This document shows positions 56,501-64,000 of a DNA stretch of 64,000 nt, piece after piece (within the stretch, counting starts at the first letter, position 1; each line of letters opens with the position of its first letter). A model generated the notes under the pieces. The model made no database searches and was not told where the DNA came from. It saw nothing but the letters and a program-made list of their open reading frames with translations. Source of the DNA: Bugula neritina. Its lineage: Eukaryota; Bryozoa; Gymnolaemata; Cheilostomatida; Bugulidae. Location: positions 13,777,642-13,841,641 of the forward strand of contig OZ037770.1 in NCBI GenBank assembly GCA_964035545.1. Reading direction: 5' to 3'. A program made the position numbers and the translations under genes.

Positions 56501-58080
56501 TGAGTAGCAAGCTATTGCTATTGCGACAAAGAATGATTAAACTTTTTAGATCACTTCCTTGATCTCTCTCTCACTATGTACAGAGCAAGCTTGGCTCTTG
56601 CAGTGAAATAACCTTCTAAATTATAAATAGGGAAGTTGTTGGCTATTATGTATGTCTTCAAATGTATTCTAGTTTTGTGTCAAGTTAAGTTTTTTACTAC
56701 CATTTCTTTTGGATAAATTTAAAGCAGATGCGTACAGCTTAAAAATTAGCATAAATGCTGTGTGGGCCTGAGTTGATATGTTACAATCACTCTGGTGATC
56801 ATAACTCAGTGTCCATCATCAGGATATACGGTGTCTATCCATAGAAACATGACGAAATATTTGCGACTCCAGTAGTTTTGGCGTAGCCCTATTTCTTAGG
56901 TTACATTATCAAGTTTCAGAGGGGCACTCTATCTACCCTACCAATTCTAAGAATCGACCACAGGGCACTTTCTGGAACTGTCAGGTTTCACGTAAACAGA
57001 TATTGACTGATTTTCTGTGTTGATTCACTAAGGCTGGGGTGAATGTACAGACACCAAGCTTGTACAAGGATTAATGGGTGCAGGTATGCACCCAGCTCTC
57101 AATAATGTAATATGAGTAGAAGGTTGAACATTTGTCACTTCGTATATGGTTGTACCTCGGCGCCAATTTATGTTTTCACTTATTAGTACTTTCCACTGTT
57201 CGGAGTGTTACAATATTTCATGCACACACTAATGACTATTGTTATTTTCACTATATATAATATTCTAATAACATGCAGGTACTAAATGCATAAATCCTAA
57301 TGTTTTTATGTAAATAGATATATGTTGTTTAGGGTGAGGTTTGAATTTAAAGCACATTATTGTGTTTCAAAAGTAGACAACTCCAAAAATCACTAGATCT
57401 AGGCCTATATGGACTAAGTTCTGCTTGTACCTACTTTTAAACATAATTCACAAGAATGTAATTGAAATGCTAACTGTTAAGTTTTTTTAACAGCTTAAAG
57501 CAACTTTTTACGTCAATATAGTTAATAGCTAAAAGTCATGGCATTTAACTTTTATAACTTACTAGCTACAGTTTAGGCATGAGTTACGGAAAACTATTTC
57601 CACTTCAAGTTTAATTGTAATTGCTTAACAAGTACGTAATATACCGCCAATATTATATTAGATTATATTATATCATATTATATTATATTATATCATATTA
57701 TATCATATTATATGTGTATAGGCCTATATATATTTTTATATAAGTTTCTTTTGTAACTAAAATATTTCGCTTTGAAATACATAAATTGTTTATTTGCATA
57801 AATATTTTACCAATGTTAACATAATAAAAAATAAACTGTCACTTGGAATCATTTTATTAAACACACTAGCTATTGAAGTATATAATAAATCAAGTATGAT
57901 TATAACGTAAAATTAATTACACTAAGGGATTTAAAAAACTTTGCAATATATATTGTTTTTAACAAGCAATCTAAGTTATACACAAAGTTTACACACAGTT
58001 AAATTTTTGAAACCACTATCACATATTGCTGCGAAAACAAAAGCTATGTATTATGTGCAATGAAGTTGAACAAATCTATT
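53564..58080. other. Intergenic region between the two paralogues
   Basis: 4.5 kb of AT-rich sequence with a TATCATATTATAT-type microsatellite at 57655-57712. No supported gene, RNA or transposon; the open frame at 53631 has no supporting signal. Regulatory sequence of paralogue B should lie at its left end. Confidence 0.5.
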
Positions 58081-58086
58081 TTTATT
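58081..58086 (-). terminator. Polyadenylation signal of paralogue A
   Basis: TTTATT on the plus strand (AATAAA on the transcribed strand), 158 nt after the stop codon of paralogue A. Confidence 0.6.
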
Positions 58087-58243
58087 AAATGTTTATAATA
58101 TAATAAAGTTTTTGTATTGCATACAATGAAAATCTGTATGTCGTAATATCATTATAGGTTGATAGTCATGAGCTGATTGCTTAGATAATAAGTCTGGTTG
58201 GGGGTACAAAATGCATTCGGGGTTGTCTTCCCTTTTGACATGC

Positions 58244-61200
58244 TCAAATAGCCCAAGAGAACCAGTGACTCTGACACGTGTCCAACACATCTATGAAGTA
58301 CCAGTGATTACAGCTACACAGGTCAAGGTCAAATGCTGTACCTGAAGGACAGCTGAACTTGCGAAGTCGTCTTTTGCCGCCTTTTCGGTTGTTGACCCTG
58401 TGCACTTCGAGACAGCTTGAGTGAGGCGTGACGTAGTATGTGAAATCTAAAAATAGATTAGAAAGTAACTTCAACACTCAATGCTTTTCCCACACTGCAT
58501 TGTTTTAGGGTTTCCTTTACTAATAGTAGTTGACTTAGAAAAAAAAATGAATGAAAACAATATTGTAAATTATTGTTGCAGGCAGCTTGCATTTTATGTT
58601 TTAATAGACTTTGCAACATATAACACATCATTATAGTAATACTATTTTGTATACTATTATTGCTTATAGTAATATAGCCCTATATTGCACTTAGTTCTAA
58701 AAGCAGAAGCAAGACAGATTTGAATGACTGCACCGCCAAGGGTGTTAAACTCCCACATTATTTAATCAAAACTAACAGCACACTATCACCTACATAGTAC
58801 ATATTATTACAAATATGTATTTTTCTAGAGAGATTTGTAGTAATTTCTAAATTTGTAGAATATATTGCAAATTATAGTTATTCACAGCACTATATATATT
58901 ATACTATTATATTGCCCTATACCATATTTAATTACACGACCTCTATATTATATATCATTTTATATATATTACTTGATATTATATTTTATTACATTCTTTT
59001 ATACTATCATAATTTATTATATTATATTATACTATGTTATATTGCATTATATTTTACTATACTATATGAAATTTTGTTATAATATAATCTACAATATTAT
59101 AATATATTTTAAATTATATTATATTACTCATACCTGTAGAACTGACACACTTTAGCCGTGAATCCAACACAGGATACCGAGGGTTATACCCGGGCTGGGT
59201 CTGTATAGGCTGAGTACCAAAACAGTTACCAAAACAGTTGGAACTTCCAGGTTGAAGGGAGGTTGAGTCGGCTGCAAACAAACAACTCGAGATTAGGACT
59301 GATGCATTATAAAATAATGTTTATCATAATTTCAAATATATGCCGTAGAGATATTAAGGTTTTATATGCAAGCAGATTGTAAGATGAAGTGGAGAGCTCC
59401 AAAAATACAACATTTTTAGTCTTCTAGTAAAATTAATCTTTTAAAAAGCCCTAAAAATAAAAATTATTTTTGCAAATTCAACAACCTGCATTAAATTTAT
59501 GTGAGTCATTGGAAAACATATACAGAACACTTATTTATGCTTACACTACCACACTTAGACTATACTTACACTACCACACTTACACCACACTTACACTATA
59601 CCAAATTTACACTATTTAGTATTTACACTAAACTCTACACACTCTACTTACACTACAATTATATTACACGTACACTACACCTACTCTATACTTACTCTAC
59701 ACTTGCTCTATACTTACTCTACACTTACACTACACTTACCATTTCCAAGTAGGTTTCCCATAATTCTGTGAAAGCAGTTTCCTCGACAATTTCCATTGTT
59801 ATTCCCCCGTCCTGCAAAATAATTACATCCTGAGGAGTTGCTTCATCGTGTTTGATCTTTAATAAAAATATTTAAAGGACTTTGTTTTATCAACAAAAAA
59901 ACTTATTTAAAAATTTCAATATTATTTGTGCATTATGTGATGTTAAAAGTATAACATACCTTCTAATTTGCTGTTTTCATTCCCATTAAAATTTCCAGCT
60001 ACATTGTGGAAACAATTCCCGACGCAATTGCCACTATTGTTACCATTTCCTGTAAGCAAGCAATAGTAACTCTGAAAGTTATATGAAATTTTGGAATCAT
60101 AATAATTTTAATCAATTGATTAATTCGACTCAGTATTATAATATTGTGAGTAATTAAAATTCTAAAATAATAATTGCTAACTAATAGACTTGTGAGATGT
60201 GGTCTAGACACAAATTAGCTATTGTTGAAACTCACCATCATTCTGATTAGCATTACCATTGTGGTTGCCACTTCTGTTTCCAACGCAATTGCCTTTGCAG
60301 TTGCCGTTTTTATTTCCATTTCCTATGAAATTAAAAAAGTTCTTTGCATGAAAACATGACTTCCAGTTTAAAATATTTTTTGCAATGTCAAAATATAAAT
60401 GTCTACTTATCACTTACGAAGTTATTAATAAATTTATTGTGATAATTGGCCAAGATATGCTCTTTTACATGCAAGTATGGGAAATTCTAGTTTTTATATA
60501 AGCAATACAAATCTTGTTAAAATTGCTATATATATGTATATATATAGTGGGTTAATTTGGAAAAAAACTTTATATAAAACTATACGTATTGTAAATATGC
60601 ACATAATATTATAATAAATATATTGTATAATATGTACACAGTATACATATGCACAATAAAATTAATTACAATTGCACTCAAATTTTACCGGCCATTGTTT
60701 ATTAGTTTATTGAAACAAAGAATAATTCTGAATATACTTTGCACCAAAAATAGCCTGTAACTAATCAGCAAATTCTGTATTACAAGTGGTGCCCTTACCG
60801 TTCCCGCTATTCCAGTTGCCATTGCCATTTCCCAAAAAGTTCTTAGCGCAGTTTCCAATACAGTTGCCATTCTGATTACCATTTACTGTAGGAATAAAAC
60901 AGAGAACCTGCTGCACATGTATATGGATAATATAGAGAACCTGTTGCACATATGTTTTGATAATATGAACTAGAAACTTCATGGCTGGTTAAAACTAACG
61001 AAATACATTTACTATGGTTATTTTCATTCTCAACATAACACAATTTCTAACAAAACATAAAACTTTCAGTTTTCCTTTTTTGAACGTGCAAATGTTCAAA
61101 AGTTGTGATTGAATAAATCTAGCATAAATAATTATAAGGAAAGACAGCAGATGATCTCTTGTTGGTAAAGAATTTGTTAGCTTCTATGATTTTTCATTTT

Positions 61201-62323
61201 CTATAAGTTAAGACTTTTGAAAAAAGCTTCTCGGTGGAATATATTTTGAAAAAAAGAAATGGTCTTTTAGCAAAGAAAGCATAAAACTAACAAAAAGTGC
61301 AAAAGCTGGTATATGCTCTTTCTTTTCAGTAATTGACTATATGCACACAATTGTTCAATATACAGTAGAAATAGAATAGTTGAGGTAAATTACAACTTTT
61401 CGAGGCATCAAATTATTGAAACTTTGAAAATGAGAAAAACCGGCCAATATAGTGCTCAGCACTTTATTATATTTTCTATAAAAAAGAGTATTTTTGTCAC
61501 AGTTTCAGGTTTTACTAAGCCTAAAAAATCTGATTTTCAGCATGTAATAAAGCTACATGTGAAAGACAATCAGGTTCAAAAAGAACGTAATTAACCTTAG
61601 ATATATAATATTATCATGTATAATATATAATATAATATTATCATATATTATATATATTATATATAATATATAATACACTCCAAACACGCTTTAACCATTA
61701 TTACTATTTGGAGTTCTTTTCTTTAGTAAATATATTTTGATCAATAATATGAAAGAATTAAAAATTAAAAGTTTATAAAAATGTAAATAAAATATTGATA
61801 GATCACCATTTGTATGTATTGTGCATAATATGCATGTAAAGTGTAAATATATAATACTAAACTAAAAAAAATATGCATGCAAAAAACATATTACTTACCA
61901 CTGCCATTGTTCTGGTTGCCATTGAAGTTTCCTCTACTCTCAATTTTCTGCAGCAAAAGGTTTCCTTCAGTTGTGACAGCAAACATCCTGGATAACACAA
62001 AACATAGGCAGTGGATAATAGGCAATGTCATCATATATATAATAAATAATTATTAATTGCAATAGACAACAATCTTTTGACACAATATAGTTGATGAAGA
62101 AATTGAAGCAAAGCAACTCAATTTTTATATTACTGGTTTTGATCAGTTTTATTTACCAACTCCAACCCTTTGCCTCACTATACTATGCATTTATTCTATT
62201 TTGCATCTAAAAACACAGCATTTAAAATGCTTATATTTTAAAAAAATTATAAACAAAATAGACTATAACTTACATATACAAGATGAAGGGTAGAGTTAGT
62301 TGGACTCCCTTGCGGTATGCCAT
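58244..62323 (-). CDS. Secreted Asn/Gly-rich CxGNC-repeat protein, paralogue A
   Basis: Eight exons: 62323-62274, 61987-61899, 60885-60799, 60322-60236, 60049-59960, 59811-59740, 59271-59134, 58446-58244; 271 aa, all phases consistent. The signal peptide is MAYRKGVQLTLPFILYMMF, then AVTT. Exons 3-6 encode repeats such as VNGNQNGNCIGNC, GNGNKNGNCKGNC and GRGNNNGNCRGNC; exon 7 has NCFGNCFG and a Pro/Gln-rich QPIQTQPGYNPRYP linker. The C-terminal CBM14-like domain has SCPSGTAFDLDLCSC and NHWYF, Cys at 200, 216, 237, 248, 250 and 262, the third canonical Cys replaced by Val222 and an extra Cys248. It has a basic loop RKGGKRRLRK where B is neutral. Exon sizes 87, 87, 90, 72 and 138 match B (87, 90, 90, 72, 138), so the pair is a tandem duplication. 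Secreted; function unknown. Confidence 0.9.
59520..59739 (-). repeat. Tandem array of splice-donor-like sequence, intron 6 of paralogue A
   Basis: On the minus strand the exon 6 donor GTAAGTGTA continues as repeated GTGTAAGTGTAGAGTAAGTA words for about 220 bp, decaying with distance from the exon. Confidence 0.85.
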
Positions 62324-62454
62324 GGTTCCAAGTTATGTTCCGGAATAAGGAGATGACTTTCTGGTCAAATGATTATTTTCAAATTTACTTTCCGTATAAA
62401 CTGCTACTTAATGAGTTCTGAAAAGCTAATGACACCAATTACTTACTCGTGTAT

Positions 62455-62462
62455 CTTATATA
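62455..62462 (-). promoter_or_regulatory. TATA box of paralogue A
   Basis: TATATAAG on the minus strand, about 130 bp upstream of the ATG in less AT-rich sequence. A transcription start near 62430 would be expected. Confidence 0.55.
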
Positions 62463-64000
62463 TGCGCCAGTCATTCTGTGTATAAGCCAGTGCGTATTGC
62501 ACAATGCTCTTGAATTTCGTGTTCATCGTGGGGCATTGTCCATATCTTAAAGTTTATTGTCTTTACGCTTATACAACCAAGGAGGAATTATAATTCTTCA
62601 TCTACCAGGTTATAAAACGCATATACAAATCGTCACCATGACAACGCGTCACCATGACAACGTGCCACTTCATAGCACCTTCAACTTTCTTAAATGATTT
62701 TCTTGGCAGCCAAACGGAGAATGTCAAAACAAATTAGTCAGAGCAATAAAAACTAAACGTGTTTCAAAAGTTTGATCATTTCCTTTAGTTCCCTGTAATT
62801 AACAAATTACGTCCTTCTGTTATTGGGAGATTAACGTGTGTAACCGTGTAATGGTAACCCAGATTAAATATTACTGGTTGCATTAATCCAATTATTACAA
62901 TTACAGTTATGTTTGCATTCATTTAGTTGGGTTTGAATCATGATTACCTTGTGGTTATCAATTTCAGATTTCCCTTCATACTGTTAAGTTAGCTGAAAAT
63001 GTGTTTGAGCATGTTTACTAGAGTAAAAAACAGTATCCCTGATGAGGTCGTGAAATAATTACAGAGATGAAATTATGGCTGGTTCTGAGGAATGCAAACA
63101 AGTTTTTCTATAACTTTATTATTTTTAGTGAAGGTATCAGCATCTTTATGTTTTTAAATATGGGGCATAACTGCTTTAAGAACTGAGAATATAAAATTCA
63201 TGCATGCACCTCTTTTCTGCTGATATTAAACTTTTACTTTTGCCTAGAAGACTAAAATAAATGTCAAAACTGTGCATGTGATCTCCAGTTTTTTATAGCT
63301 GATCTAATCCCCTCTGCATTTCTTATAAAAGAAAAGTTTCATAGATTGGCTGCAAGAACCTATAAAAGGACTGCCGGGATCTATAAAATCAATGTTTTCA
63401 TTCAACATTTGAATTACCTCCAATAATCATAAAATAAATAATTTACATTGAAATCCGGCTGTCTGTCTGTTTGTCTGTCTGTTTGTCTGTCCGTGTGTCT
63501 GTCTGCAATTATTTATTGCAATTTAAGCTATGAACTACATTAATAATTATGGGTGAAAAACGGTTTCAAACAAATATAAAACTTTGCACATAATACAAGT
63601 ATATTACAGTTCGAGTTGCGAAGCATAGATTTAGTTACGTACCATACTGGAAAACTATTGTTCGATACCGTTAGTCGGGCATTGGACCCTGACTCCATTG
63701 AATTGACTCATAATCCCCGATGTTTGTTAATACTTCTTGTGCTGCCACATTCACTGTTCTGTACCATTAGTTAAACACAACAGCTTTGCATTAGTCAGCA
63801 GAAATTTTTCATCTTGAAAAATTTCTGGTTTCTTAGATTGGCACATTTTGATTCCATGATAAAAGTAAGTAACAGGTTTTATAACAGACCTGGCACAGCC
63901 CCATAGAACAGTGTTATGGCTATATTTTACTTTAAACTGCAGTAGTACATTGTATTTGTATTCTACTTCAGTTTATAATTCTCTAACATAGGAAAAAATA
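62463..64000. other. Upstream flank of paralogue A
   Basis: No supported gene. It contains a short direct repeat CGTCACCATGACAACG (about 62628-62661) close to the paralogue A promoter and a CTGT microsatellite at 63461-63505. Confidence 0.5.
63461..63505. repeat. (CTGT)n microsatellite
   Basis: About eleven units of CTGT/TTGT/CCGT-type tetranucleotides. Confidence 0.9.

Noticed and set aside
58865-59155. Tyr/Ile-rich hydrophobic open frame
   Set aside because: AT simple sequence in an intron of paralogue A; composition only.
49868-62323. A single long gene running through both CxGNC blocks
   Set aside because: Each block has its own signal-peptide exon, TATA-like box and stop after a Cys-rich domain, and exon sizes repeat in the same order, so two tandem genes fit better.

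Overview
This is a strongly AT-rich, intron-rich animal nuclear genomic window. Its genes are split into many short exons by GT-AG introns, with dispersed tRNA-derived SINEs, MITE-like elements and many minisatellites. A Runx transcription factor ending in VWRPY, a CCDC81 cilium/centrosome-type protein and long introns point to a bilaterian. The AT bias and the secreted Asn/Gly-rich chitin-binding-like genes fit a spiralian (mollusc, bryozoan or relative), but the phylum cannot be fixed from sequence alone. Nothing bacterial or viral was seen.

Layout: (1) 1-6.5 kb has no gene I can support; it holds a MITE-like copy and a perfect 18-bp hairpin. (2) 6.5-7.6 kb has two unassigned candidate exons and a tRNA-SINE with target-site duplication. 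(3) 8.2-24.8 kb, plus strand: a RUNX gene with nine recognised coding exons, a complete Runt domain and a C-terminal VWRPY; its 5' end is not resolved. (4) 42.7-27.6 kb, minus strand: a CCDC81 orthologue reconstructed from 17 exons, with two HU-like domains, a CYLC segment, coiled coil and a conserved C-terminal tail; phase arithmetic predicts one missing small exon. It converges on RUNX and is head-to-head with RPF2. (5) 43.1-47.0 kb, plus strand: a complete RPF2 gene (Brix domain, ribosome biogenesis) in seven exons, 308 aa. (6) 62.3-49.9 kb, minus strand: two tandem paralogous eight-exon genes encoding secreted proteins of 271 and 273 aa. Each has a signal peptide, five CxGNC motifs in Asn/Gly-rich exon-encoded repeats, and a C-terminal peritrophin-A-like (CBM14-like) domain with a rearranged cysteine pattern. 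Each has a TATA-like box upstream.

The tandem pair is the most novel content: a modular extracellular structural-type protein family in which each repeat is a phase 1-1 exon, and exon sizes are nearly identical between paralogues. A second recurring pattern is that several minisatellites begin at or within a few bases of authentic 5' splice sites, so the arrays contain repeated donor-like sequences. All exon boundaries were derived by hand from splice sites, reading-phase continuity and family similarity; no database search was run.
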